64,000 bases of DNA from Leucocoprinus leucothites (lineage: Eukaryota > Basidiomycota > Agaricomycetes > Agaricales > Agaricaceae): positions 1 to 64,000 of the forward strand of contig JAACJO010000044.1 in assembly GCA_013368445.1 (NCBI GenBank). Reading direction: 5' to 3'. The translations under genes and the position numbers were made by a program. Positions 32,117 through 42,537 of this stretch are shown one piece after another; position 1 is the first letter of the stretch, and the number at the start of each line of letters is the position of its first letter. The notes beneath the pieces are model-generated. The model did no database searches and was not told the DNA's origin. It saw nothing but the letters and a program-made list of their open reading frames with translations.

Positions 32117-34021
32117 ATGGGTAGGCGCAAGTCTAAAGCTACTGCCAACCAGTTTGCCACGTTCGAATCCAAGTCCGCCATCTCTGATGACGAGCTCAAC
32201 ATCGCTGAGATGGCCGAAGATGACCACCTTGACCCCTACGACAACCCACTCAACGTGTGTGGGTTCTTCGGCTCCCCCCAGGCTGACGTTCCATTGCCTG
32301 GCCCCTCCCAACCGACCGCTGACGTTTCATCGCCGTCGGTTGCTCCTCCTGTGGCTGACATTCTGTTGCCACTCAAACCCTTCACAGCCGGTGGAACCAC
32401 CTTCTACCCTGTCGACACTCCCCCTGCCGCGCCCGAATCAGTGACCTCCTCCAAGGGAAAGAAGAAGGAGCTCACCCCAAAGCGCGCCCTCAACAACCTC
32501 ATATCCTTCCTCAAGTGGTTGGATACCATCGATGAACCCGCTAACATCGCGGAGCAAGACGCACAGTCCATGGTTACTTGTCTAGCCAAGGCCTCGTATG
32601 TTGTAGCCAGGGAGCTGAATATGAGCAGCATGCTGATCACCTCTAACTCTCTCAATGCCGCTGGCTGGGAGACGTATGGAGATTTTCTGGGGGGCTTCGG
32701 CCATAGGTTCTTGGCCGAGGCCTCCCCTAAAGCAACACACGTCATCCATGAGGCGACCCATGGATCTGCTGACTCAGCGGGTCCACGTGACATCAACATG
32801 GGTTCCCCCAAGGCGCCCACCTTACTGCCCCCAGACCGTCAGCCCACCCTGGCCCCCCGTCCTTCCCTACCGCCCAAGCCGGTGCCTGCTAAGGCCCATG
32901 CTAGTGGCAAAGCGCCCATTCAAGCGCCCCCCGCTCCTAAGGTTAGGTTTGATGGCCAAGCCCGGCGAGCGCCCATCCCACCCTCAGCGGCTAAGAAGTC
33001 GTTTGCTGAGGTAGCCCGTACCCTGGCGTCTGCAGCAGCACTTATCAAGCTAGCCCAGTCCCACCCCACTCTCGAGCCTGATCACATCACTGCGATGCAT
33101 CAGGCTGCCCTTGCTGATGTGCCTTCTGCGAAGAAGCCCCGCATGACCACGTCAGGCCCCACCCGACGCCAACTCTTCCTCGATTTCACTGGCAGTGCCG
33201 GTGACATCACCTACCTCCACCACAAGGCCATGCGCCTTCTCAACAATTCCCTCACTCGTGCGAAGAGTTCACTCCGCATCAAGAACATTGCTACGGTGTA
33301 TGACACCATATCGTTGTACACCAATTCTGTCACCACTGATGCCGATGCATTAGTGATTGAATCCTCCCTCTCTTCAGCCTTCACTGCCCCGTTTGAGCTG
33401 AAGACCAAGTGCCCCAGGTCCAGGTCTTACCTCAAGATCCTGGACGTCCCTTACTACACGAGTGGCATCTGCACCACTCCGCAACATGTTACCAACCATA
33501 TGCATCTGTCTCCCTTCAAGGAGACATTCGCTAATGTATCCTCCGTGCACATTATGCGCAACTCCGCCAAAGCTGACACCACCACTGTCTGGGTCGACCT
33601 TTGGGATTCTCAGTCCGGCGCTAACGCTAAGCACCTGGTCGGCAAATACCTCAACTTCGACGGCGTGCAGTCCATGATCAAGGCTGCGCGTGCTCACCCC
33701 GGGACCCCCCAGTGTCAACAATGCTGGCGTTGGGGCCACACTACCACCACCTGTCGCAACCGCGCGCTCAGGTGCTCACAATGCAGTGGGCCACATCGGT
33801 CTGAGAATCACCGCACCACCTCCTCCTGCTGTAAGGGGTCACCAAAGGCAAACCCCCCCATTCAGCCCACACCTGCTGGGGATCCCTGTCCCCATATCAA
33901 GTGCGTCAATTGCGGCAAGGAACATGCTGCTACTGACCGCAAGTGCGTGTTCTGGCGCCACCGGTTTGATCGGGATTGGCTGCAAAGTCATTCTGGTTCT
34001 GCTGGTCAGCCCCAGGCCTAG
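32117..34021 (+). CDS. Gag-like ORF1 protein, family B, intact (634 aa)
   Basis: Uninterrupted from ATG 32117, the first ATG after the conserved 5' leader, to TAG. Residues 1-110 are acidic and proline-rich (MGRRKSKATANQFATFESKS start). Then comes GGTTFYPVDTPP, then a variable cassette of about 110 residues, closed by HEATHGSADSAGP. A Pro/Ala/Lys-rich basic linker follows, then a globular domain with LFLDFTGSAGDITYLHHKAM and RSRSYLKILDVPYYTSG. Three zinc knuckles start at residue 533 (CQQCWRWGHTTTTC), and the last lies near residue 600 (CVNCGKEHAATDRKC). This is the architecture of a LINE ORF1 RNA-binding protein. It acts, by family, in the retroelement ribonucleoprotein. The element has no ORF2, so reverse transcription must come from elsewhere. 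Confidence 0.9.
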   Translation: MGRRKSKATANQFATFESKSAISDDELNIAEMAEDDHLDPYDNPLNVCGFFGSPQADVPLPGPSQPTADVSSPSVAPPVADILLPLKPFTAGGTTFYPVDTPPAAPESVTSSKGKKKELTPKRALNNLISFLKWLDTIDEPANIAEQDAQSMVTCLAKASYVVARELNMSSMLITSNSLNAAGWETYGDFLGGFGHRFLAEASPKATHVIHEATHGSADSAGPRDINMGSPKAPTLLPPDRQPTLAPRPSLPPKPVPAKAHASGKAPIQAPPAPKVRFDGQARRAPIPPSAAKKSFAEVARTLASAAALIKLAQSHPTLEPDHITAMHQAALADVPSAKKPRMTTSGPTRRQLFLDFTGSAGDITYLHHKAMRLLNNSLTRAKSSLRIKNIATVYDTISLYTNSVTTDADALVIESSLSSAFTAPFELKTKCPRSRSYLKILDVPYYTSGICTTPQHVTNHMHLSPFKETFANVSSVHIMRNSAKADTTTVWVDLWDSQSGANAKHLVGKYLNFDGVQSMIKAARAHPGTPQCQQCWRWGHTTTTCRNRALRCSQCSGPHRSENHRTTSSCCKGSPKANPPIQPTPAGDPCPHIKCVNCGKEHAATDRKCVFWRHRFDRDWLQSHSGSAGQPQA

Positions 34022-34308
34022 GGGGAGCTCCCTAGTGTCAACGCATCGTCCCCCATCCATCACCGGTTGCCAGATGGGCTCCCACCAACCACAAGGCCTG
34101 CCATCAGATGCAGTGATATTGGTATATGTCTCACTTCTTTGTATTTTGTTACATGTCTAGCCCCCTTCTGCTGTTGATTTGTGTATTGTTTCAGACAGGA
34201 CCTTTATATATTCCCGGTTGTTTACTCTTGTGTAGTCAGTAGCAGTATCGGTTCCCTGTAGTAGATAGTCGGGCGCAGACTGCTATTGCGCACCGCGTTA
34301 TAAATTGG

Positions 34309-34327
34309 CGACCCCTCCGGGGTCGCA
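34309..34327 (+). repeat. B-2 3' hairpin
   Basis: GCGACCCC-TCC-GGGGTCGC, identical to the A-1 hairpin, followed by ACTTGATTTTT and poly(A). Confidence 0.9.
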
Positions 34328-34689
34328 CTTGATTTTTAAAAAAAAAAAAAAAAAAAGATGACCCCCGCAATGTCCATGGGTTCTTTGGTCCTCCCCAGGC
34401 TGACATTTTGTTGCCCAGTCCCTCCTCCCTGCCTGCTGCTGATGTTCCATCGCAGCCGGTAGCACCACTCATGGCTGACGTTCTTTTTTTTTTTTTTTTT
34501 TAAAAAAAAAAATTCAATGGATTTATATAGCGGTGCTCGATCGCAGTCTGCTTTCAACTAAATATTACAAGCAGACAGTACACTACAGCAAGCTGGGGTA
34601 CACGAAGTGGTCGAAGACTGCTTGAGACAGAGACTATACACGATTAGTCCAGCAATATAGAAAAGACTTGATAGAGACTATTGAACAAG

Positions 34690-36665
34690 GTGTCATACAC
34701 AGAGATCGGACTCAAAGGAAAAGAAGAGAGATGAAATAAGAGAGTATAGTTCACCTTCATTTGGTTCAGCGGGCACAGGGGCTTGAGGCAGCGGTGGACG
34801 TGTGTCATGATTGGTAAAAGCAAAGGCGGCTGGGTTCTTTTTCAAGAACTCGACAAGGAACTCATACTGAGGGAAAGCGTATTGCACCCATTGAGTGCGG
34901 AAGGGATAGAGGGGGCAGTAACACAGGATATGATGTCATGTTTCCAGGCGATGGCCACAATGACAGGACTTGGGCTTGAGGGGGAAGAACCTCTCGCGAT
35001 AAGCTCCAATAGGAGCATGATTGAGGATGGCAAGGGACATACGTGCACATAATGATGGCGATTCATTGGCTAAGGGAAGCCAGGTGCCCCCCTTGACATA
35101 AGTGGGGATGAGGAACTTGTGATTCTTTTTGGAAAGAAGGAAACTGCTGCTGCGGTACTTCTTCTTCCAGAAAGTGGACTCCCAGGATTTCTGGCAATCG
35201 TTGGTGATTTTGCATCACAAGAAGTCGAGAGTAGTGCCTAATCGAGGGGGGGCGTGTATGCATGTGGAAGTGATGTCATTGTGGACTTCAAGGTGGGGCT
35301 TCCAGCGCCATTTGGAAGGGACATCCCAGAAGTCAATAGAACGAGAAGGTTTGGCCATGAGCCAGTTGGATAAGAGTCGGCAGACTTGGATGGAGTGTGA
35401 TTGGCTCAAGTGTATAGAGGGATCAACTGCTAGCTTGGCTGCTGGGAGGCAGTCAGTGATGAGGATGATGTGGTCACAATGAAGGGAAATGGCCTTGGCG
35501 ATGCCAATATGAATGGAGTAGAGTTCGGCATCAGTAGACGACACTCGACCGCTAGCCTATTTTGCATGGGACACTTGCCATCCGCTGCGATATAAATGTG
35601 CTGCCAAAACTGCCTGAAGGGAACCTACGAGTGGAACAGAAGCATCAGTAACAACCAAAATACAATTATGATCAGAAGAAGAAGAAGAAGAAGAAAAAAC
35701 CAAATCGAGAGACAATACATGTTTATACATTTCATGTTTATCCGAGCAATTGCATGGGTGAAAATGAATAGAATCAGGAAAGATGTCCATAAGATGAGAT
35801 CCAGGCTTTGATTCAGGAGCGAATGGAGAAAAGGAATCAGAAAGATGAGAAAGAGAATTATCTACATCAATCAGGGGGCCTTTGACTTTAGCTTTTTTGG
35901 CCGGAGTGAGAAGGTGAATCGATTGGGGATGAGGGGAGGAGTTAAGAGAGAAATCAACAGATAAAAGAGAATGTAACGCATGATTAGAGGGTAAAGTAGA
36001 GACTCGATACGATGAACAAAGAGCTAATTTACAAAGATGGAGGTGAATTGGAATAAGTCTGGCAATGCTTTCAGCGCCGCCTGATGGGGAAGTACAGAAG
36101 GCGCCTGTGATCCAGAGAGCTGCACGTCTTTGCATAGATGATAAGGACTTGAGAAGCACCTTGTTATGAGCGCCTTCAAAGTACCAGAGTTGGAATCCAT
36201 ACGTGGCCACGGGGACAACGCATGACCTATAGAGCAGACGTTTTTGTAGAGGGAGGAGGCCTTGGGTGGAGTTGCCTAGCATACTCATAGCTTTCACTGT
36301 GGATAATGCTTTGGTAGAGTAATACCGAACGTGTTCTTGAAATGATAGTCGACGGTTGAAATAGAACCCTAAGTACCACCAGACACGTTTAGGATACAGT
36401 AGAGGGCCGCCAACATCGGATAAATCAAGGGGGGGATTAGAATCATTATGATGTCGGGAGAAATGAAAGACCTCAGATTTATCATGTTCAATGACAAGCC
36501 CGAGATTGGTGCAAATGGAGTTAATGATGGAATAAGCTGATTTGAGGGAAGAGATAGTGTCAGTATAATTCTTTGCTTGAGATATACAAAGCCCATCATC
36601 AACAAATGATAAAAGGGAAGAAGGGATAGACTGTAGTCAAGCACGTTGGTCAAACATGAACATGA
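34690..36665 (-). pseudogene. T-e ORF2, 3' third: RT thumb region, RNase H, zinc motif
   Basis: Blocks 36653-36369 (end of RT), 36297-35557 (GAHNKVLLKSLSSMQRRAAL linker and first RNase H Asp in VVTDASVPLVGS), 35544-35215 (TDAELYSIHIG and ITDCLPAAK, the RNase H Glu and Asp) and 34887-34693 (C-terminus). The zinc motif near 34950 reads CHCGHRLET-HHILCYC. Stops and frame changes between blocks inactivate it. Confidence 0.85.
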
Positions 36666-37278
36666 GGGGTGCTAGATACATCCCTCCTTGACCTCTTACC
36701 ACCACCATCTATTCGTTGGTGTGTTTTAAGACATCTAGTTTACATCGTATCTCTGCCTATTCTACATGGGCAAGCGAAAGTCTAAGTCTAAGGGCCCCCC
36801 CGCCAATCTACCGAGTCCGCCGAGGCCTCCGCCGACAAGCTCAACATCGCCGAGATGTCCGAGGACGAACATCTCGACCCCTACGACGATCCCCGCAACG
36901 TTCGCGGGTTCTTCGGATCTCCCCAGGCTGACGTTTCATCGCCTGGACCCTCTTCCCTGCCTGCCACTGACGTTCCGTTGCGGTCGGTGGTCACTCCCGT
37001 GGCTGACGTTCCGTCGCCGTCCCCGAAACCCTTCACTGCTGGCGGACAGATGTTCTACCCTGTGAAAAACCTTCCTCCCCCAGCACCGCCGTCCACTGTC
37101 TCCTCCGGGTCAACTGAGGAGTCTGTCGAGACCCGGGCTCTTGCTGGGATCCGTTTCTTCTCCCGCTTCGTCGGGAACGTTCCCCCAGGCCCTCTTCCAG
37201 AGGCCACCACCGCCGTGATCATTCCGACTCTTGTTGGACTGGTTGTGGAAGTTTTCAACTGGGGCCAAGGCGACACGG

Positions 37279-38618
37279 TGTAGAGATTCTTTGACGTATG
37301 GATATAACGTCAAGTGGAGTACTAGCTAGGTAGCTAGAATGTAACCTCTAACGAATTCGAGGGGAAGTATGAGTAGTTGATGAGGATTTATGTAATTACT
37401 GTGGAATAATGCGAAATGTGCGAGGGAACTAAATGCTGTTTTATTTACTTTGGGAAATTCTCGAACACTGTATTAGGATCCTGATTAAGTGCACAGTTTG
37501 CGACTCTTAGTTGACTGCTATAGCTAAGATCTTTTATCCTGAAGTCGTCTCTGTCTCCCTCTAAGGTCAACTGGACCTTGTCTATAACCACCCACTCAGT
37601 CACACACTGGCGCTGGTGCGGTCTATATGCTTTAATTACAAGCTCTCTTAGCTTGGTAGCTACTTCGCTGTGACGCTAGGTCGAACTCGAGACGTCTTGG
37701 GATATTTCTTAGATTGACTAGTAGGAGTCTTTCCTGTTAGAGTTCTCTTAGAAGGTTGATCACTTATTCACTCAACAAATGCTTAGTTTGTGGTCTGCAC
37801 ACCCTATAGCACTATGGAGGCGTAGGATTCCTTGCCTATCCACACGCTGTCGGGCCCTTTTTATATTATTTGAGAGATACGAAAATAGACGAAATATTCT
37901 AGAAAGAAATAGGTATGACTCGAAATTGACTAATAGAAATTGACTGAATTGTCCTGGATTCGACTGGGTATACTTTTATGATGTGACGCCGACTGGTAGG
38001 TCTGTTCGATCGCTAGGTTGTCATATGGGTAGCGGAGTAGCTACCACGCGAGTTTCTTTCATTAATCCTTTTTTAATCATGGGTAAGCATTTCGGCTGTG
38101 ATATTTTCTTTAACCGAGGGCCCCTGACACGTCAATGCGACCATCGGTTTGCTTTGGCCAGTACAGTTGGATGACTGAGCAGTGCAGAAATGATGTAGCT
38201 AAGCAGCGGGGTAGCTAGGTTCCTGTCTTGTACATGTGGAAAACGCGGATCGTTGTCTGTTAACCGGTCCGTTGGTTCTTCTGATCCGGTTCTAGACCTT
38301 GGTCCTTATTTTTTGATCGTTCGGATCGTTCTCGGTGCAGAGGTTTCCCTCGGGTCCTAAAGCGGTAATTCGGAGATGCGGTGTCCTGAAGTCGAGGGTT
38401 CGAATCCCCGGAACGGTTCACAACAGTGGACAGCTGTACTAGATTACCAGTCTCGCCTGCCGTATTGGTTGACCGTATTACTTCTTAGTAAGTAGCTTTG
38501 TAGCTACACCGCTATCGCACTATAGGGCTCTTAGGCATAGCATTATTCTTTTATAATACTAAGTGTGAAATCGCGAAAATATTAGTATTTCTTGTTTATT
38601 TTCGGTTTTCGCGTCACA
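37279..38618 (+). mobile_element. ORF-less 1340-bp element, copy 1
   Basis: TGTAGAGATTC...GCGTCACA termini flanked by a 4-bp ACGG duplication (37275-37278, 38619-38622). No coding region: the longest ORF is about 60 codons. It contains a TATATTATT promoter-like site near 37861, seven or so GTAGCTA words, and a perfect GGTTCGAATCC box B at 38397-38407. The TG/CA ends and 4-bp duplication fit a long solo LTR best; no internal region or partner LTR is present here. Confidence 0.75.
38397..38407 (+). promoter_or_regulatory. tRNA-like Pol III box B
   Basis: GGTTCGAATCC within a T-arm-like context (GAGGGTTCGAATCCCCGG), preceded by AAAGCGGTAATTCGG, which looks like a D-arm. Only 3-4 base pairs of the T stem form, and no complete cloverleaf is convincing. 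Confidence 0.4.
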
Positions 38619-40452
38619 ACGGCCCTCACCAACGAGTGAATGCAAGCCCAGGGATGGGACACATTTGCGGCTTTCATTCGGGACTGTGCCACCAGAATTG
38701 AGGAGGCCTACCCTAAACCTACGTGCGTCGCCCACGAGGCGATCCATGGATCCGCTGACAAAGCGGAACCACGTGACATTAACATGGGCTCCCCTGAAGC
38801 ACCCAAGCAGACTCCCTCGGATCGTCGGCCCGCCCCGGCCCGTCCCACCTTACTGCCCAAGCAAGCGCCTGCTAAAGCGTGCGCTAGTGGCCCTCCCCAA
38901 GCTAGAGTCAGGTCTGATGGCCAGGCTCAGCGAGCGCCCACCAAAGCGCCCCCTCCTCCCACCTCGGTCAAGAAATCCTTCGCCGAGGCGGCCCACCCCG
39001 CCAGGGTTGCGTCACTCATTAAGTTGGCACAATCCCACCCTGATCTCGACCCTGATCGCATCACCGCTATGCATCAGGCCGCCCAAGCCGCTGCCCCTGC
39101 CACTCGGAAGCCGCGCATGACAACCGCGGGCCCTACCCGCCGCCAACTCTTCCTCGACTTCGTCGGCAGTGCCGATGAGGTCACCTATCTCCATCACAAG
39201 GCTATGCGCCTTCTCAACGACTCCCTCTCCCGCGCCAAGTCGACCTTGCGTGTGGAGAACATCACCAAGGCGTACAGCACAATCGCGCTGCATACCTCCT
39301 CCGTTCCCTCTGACGCCGACTGTGACGTCATTGAGTCCTCCATCCCTTCCGTCTTCACCGCCCCCTTTGCGATCAAGACGCGCTGCCCCAGGTCAAGGTC
39401 CTACCTCAAGGTCCTCGACATCCCTTACTTCGTGAACGGTGTCCGCATCACACCGAATCACGTGACCGACCGCATGTGACTGTCCGCCTTCAAGGACATT
39501 TTCGCAGATGTTTCCTCCGTGCGCATCATGCGCAACTCCACCAGAGCCGACACCGCCACTGTCTGGTTCGACCTCTGGGACTCTCAATCAGGAGCAAGTG
39601 CTAAGAAGCTCCTGGGCAAGTACCTTCACTTCGAGGGTGTGCAGTCCGTCATCCAGGCCGCGCGCGCTCATCCAGGCAGTCCTCAGTGTCAGCGTTGCTG
39701 GCACTGGGGGCATTCCACCTCATCGTGCCGCACCCGCGCGCTGCGATGCGCCGCCTGCGGCGGTCCTCATCGTACTGAGAACCACCGCTCCCACTTGAGC
39801 TGTTGTAAGGGGAGTCCGAAGGCCAATCCCCCTATCCTGCCCACCGCCGCCGAGGATCCCTGCCCTCACATCAAGTGCGTCAACTGCGCCAAGCCGCATG
39901 CAGCTGACGATTGCAAGTGCCCATTCTGGCAACACCGGTTTGACCGGCTTTGGCTTGAAAACCATCGCCGCGATGCCGCTCGGTCGCGTCTGTAGGGTTC
40001 TCTTCCCTACAGGTCGCATTGTCCGCCCCCGCGCTGTGCGCGGTGGGTCATCGAGATCCATGCCGTGCATTTTCCATCCGCCGGTAAATCAGAACAACCC
40101 GACTTGTATTGTAGTATGCTTTCATTTCGAACTATGTACCACTGCGTGAAGATATCGTTTGTACTAGGCGGACTTTGGACTCGTATATGTATTCCTAGCT
40201 ATGTAGATGTGTAGTCGGTAGCAGTACTTTCTGCATGTTGTAGTAGTTGGGCGCAGACTGCTATCGCGCACCGCGTTATAAATTGGCGACCCCTCCCGGG
40301 TCGCGTTGATTAAAAAAAAAAAAAAAAAAAAAAAAAGGGGTGCTAGATAGAGCATGGATAGAATGGGTGATAGAGCGGAGCCTTGCCCTATGCCAACATC
40401 CGCGTCATGGGTATCGGATAGGAAAGTGTTCCACATGAATTGAGTGGATCGA

Positions 40453-41053
40453 TGTCAAGAACTAGGTTACTAAGGACGGGAAACGAAGCCAATGTTCAAG
40501 ACCGGGTGTCTAAGACAGGGGAACAGAGATGACTGATCCGGTCGATGAACATGGGAGCGGGTCTTGGCCTCAACTTATGTGTTGTGCCACTACTGACGCT
40601 GACCCGGATTTCGGAAACAGATAGAGGCAGGAGGGCGAAGAGAGAGCAGAGATCAGACAGAGTAGTAACACATGACTTAGTCGATTATCAGACTGAGGAA
40701 TATGGTACAAGTTCGACTACTTATATACGAGGCAGCGGATAGGGTCGGATAGCAAGAAACAAAGACATAACAGAAAAAGGATAAGAGGATAATAAGCATC
40801 CGACATTTCGGAAAGGCTAGAAGAATAATAATATCCGACATCGGAAGAAGACTGGAAATGACAAGAGGAATGAAATATGACATGACGTGAGAAAGTCCGA
40901 ACACAACGCGCCAGAAGCCAAAGGGTAAAGAAGAAGAGTGGAGCGAATGGAGTGGAAGCGAGCCGAAGCGATAGGACGGAAGAGCGGGATGCGTAAAAGA
41001 TTCTAAGTTGAGAAATTGTCAGCCGGGCCGGTGGCGAGGATTGGGTCGTGACA
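40453..41053 (-). repeat. Solo gypsy LTR (601 bp)
   Basis: Starts TGTCACGACCC on the minus strand and ends CTTGACA; 5-bp duplication ATCGA at 40448-40452 and 41054-41058. It interrupts T-e ORF2 just after a GTGGATCGA site that is intact in T-g. Related to the LTR at 15987-16545. A solo LTR is the usual product of LTR-LTR recombination. Confidence 0.9.
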
Positions 41054-41058
41054 ATCGA

Positions 41059-42522
41059 CCTATGAGGTAGTGTGAAAAGAAGTTAATGAGTTCTGGGGTG
41101 AATCCCTGTTGTCGTAGAATGTTAGTAAGGATTTCATGGTTTAGGGAGGGGAAGAATTGGGTGATATCAAAAGCACAGACGCTGGTAATCATACCTTTAG
41201 CCCATCTGGCCTGAATGATATGAGTGAGGAATACTCCTGCATCCTCAGTGGATTGTTGGATAACTCCGCCCATTTGATTAGGGTGGAGAACATCTAGAGA
41301 CACCGCTTCATACTGCATGCGGCGAGCAATCATCTTCTCAATTAATTTACCTAAAGTGTTTAGTAGAACAATGGGATGAAACACTTTTGGTGTATCATAG
41401 GCCGGTTTATTTGGCTTGGGAATGATGATAGAGACTGAGTCCTTGAAGTGACTCGGCCAGTAAGAGAGACGTACGCACGCGTTAGCAATGAGTATTATGT
41501 TTTTGAGGCATTCATTGTGGGCGACAATGGACTTTAGATGTTTCCAGGAGACGTGATCAGGCCTGGGTGCTGAAGAGTTAGTGCATGAAGAGAGGGATTC
41601 AGTGAGTTCCAGGATGGAGAAGTTTGCCCAGGAACAGGGGGGAAGGGATTTCATTTCATTCAGAATGTTAGAGCTTACCGGTCAGCCGGATGCTGAGTTA
41701 TATGATGAATGGAGTGTGTTCCATAGGTCTGGAAGATCATTGCAAGGTCGTCCTTGATAGTGGATACCCTCAATGGCAGGGAGTTTGTGTTGTTTTACCC
41801 ATTCCATGAGGTCCCAGGGTCGTTTGTTGGTCGATGCGATTTCATGAATGCATGTATTGAAGAAAGAGTGTTTGGCGGTTCTGGTTGCCACTCTGAATGC
41901 TCGCCAATCTTTTCGATCCTTTGTTCTTCTGTAGGTAAGAAGAGTCTCAGAACAGTGGGGGTTCCACCATTCCTTTGACCAGTTAGTAATCCATACAGTT
42001 TTAGAGTTCGTATTCCAAGATTCATTAAAGATTTGAGAAATGGAGTCAGAGATATCATTCAGACAAGAGGTGGAGTAAATATCCGAACAGTCAAGGGCCG
42101 CTAGATGCTCAGAGACTTGGGAAGTGAAAGCCGTCTCTTCATCACTATCTTTTGGTAGTACGCATTTTTTATAGTTAATATAATCTGGGCAGATTGGAAG
42201 ATCCATAATCAATGGTGCGTGATCCGATGGAAGCCTCAAATTAACATCAATAATATGAGAGGTAGAATTGTTAGTGCAAAAAATGAGATCAATAACCGAA
42301 TTGTCATGACTTTCAATAGAAGAGAAATGGGTAGGGGATATTACGGTCGATGAAGACCTTGTGAGATTGAAGCTGTCCGCCAACTCTGTTAGAGCTATTG
42401 CGAACATAGGGACATAAGTAGCTGAAGGGTCCCATTCTGGAGATCAACAATTAAAATCTCCTCCCATATAAATAATATTAGGGATGTCGATGAAGTTAGT
42501 TGAAAGGAAATTGATTGCCGAT
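41059..42522 (-). pseudogene. T-e ORF2 middle: endonuclease end and reverse transcriptase
   Basis: The block 42407-41682 covers the endonuclease part with HDNSVIDLIFCTNN and LPSDHAPLIMDLPI. A stop near 41682 (ASG) is followed by 41654-41019 with NSSAPRPDHVSWKHL, SVSIIIPKPNKPAYDTPKVF, EDAGVFLTHII and the catalytic AFDITQFFPSLNH. It is cut on the left by the solo LTR and on the right by A-4. Confidence 0.87.
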
Positions 42523-42537
42523 GAGGACGAGTCAGAG

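Larger units (their letters stand above)
32035..34356 (+). mobile_element. Gag-only element B-2, full length
   Basis: 2322 bp from CATCCCTCCTTGTCC to the poly(A) ending at 34356. Duplication GATGACCCCTGCAAT (32020-32034) and GATGACCCCCGCAAT (34357-34371). Intact hairpin at 34309-34327. CpG-rich and undamaged, so probably young. Confidence 0.94.
36766..39995 (+). pseudogene. Family A gag-like ORF1, interrupted (A-3)
   Basis: Starts MGKRKSKSKGPP at 36766. One C lost from the poly-C run near 36797 shifts the frame; the correct frame resumes in 36855-37283. The 1340-bp element cuts it at 37279. It resumes at 38619 with the TGA-ATG also seen in A-2 and A-5 (38637-38642), and reads to a TGA near 39477, then to 39995. 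Conserved domain and all three zinc knuckles are visible. Dead. Confidence 0.87.
36679..40336 (+). mobile_element. Gag-only element A-3 with a 1340-bp insert
   Basis: Flanked by GGGGTGCTAGATA at 36666-36678 and 40337-40349. Net length about 2.31 kb without the insert and its 4-bp duplication. 5' signature and poly(A) present; the hairpin at 40287-40305 has one change (CCTCCCGGG). Inserted antisense into T-e ORF2. Confidence 0.93.

Noticed and set aside
38330..38425. A true tRNA gene in the 1340-bp element
   Set aside because: Box B is perfect, but the acceptor needs two wobble pairs, the T stem has only three to four pairs and the length is about 91 nt without a clear variable arm. Kept as a tRNA-like signal only.
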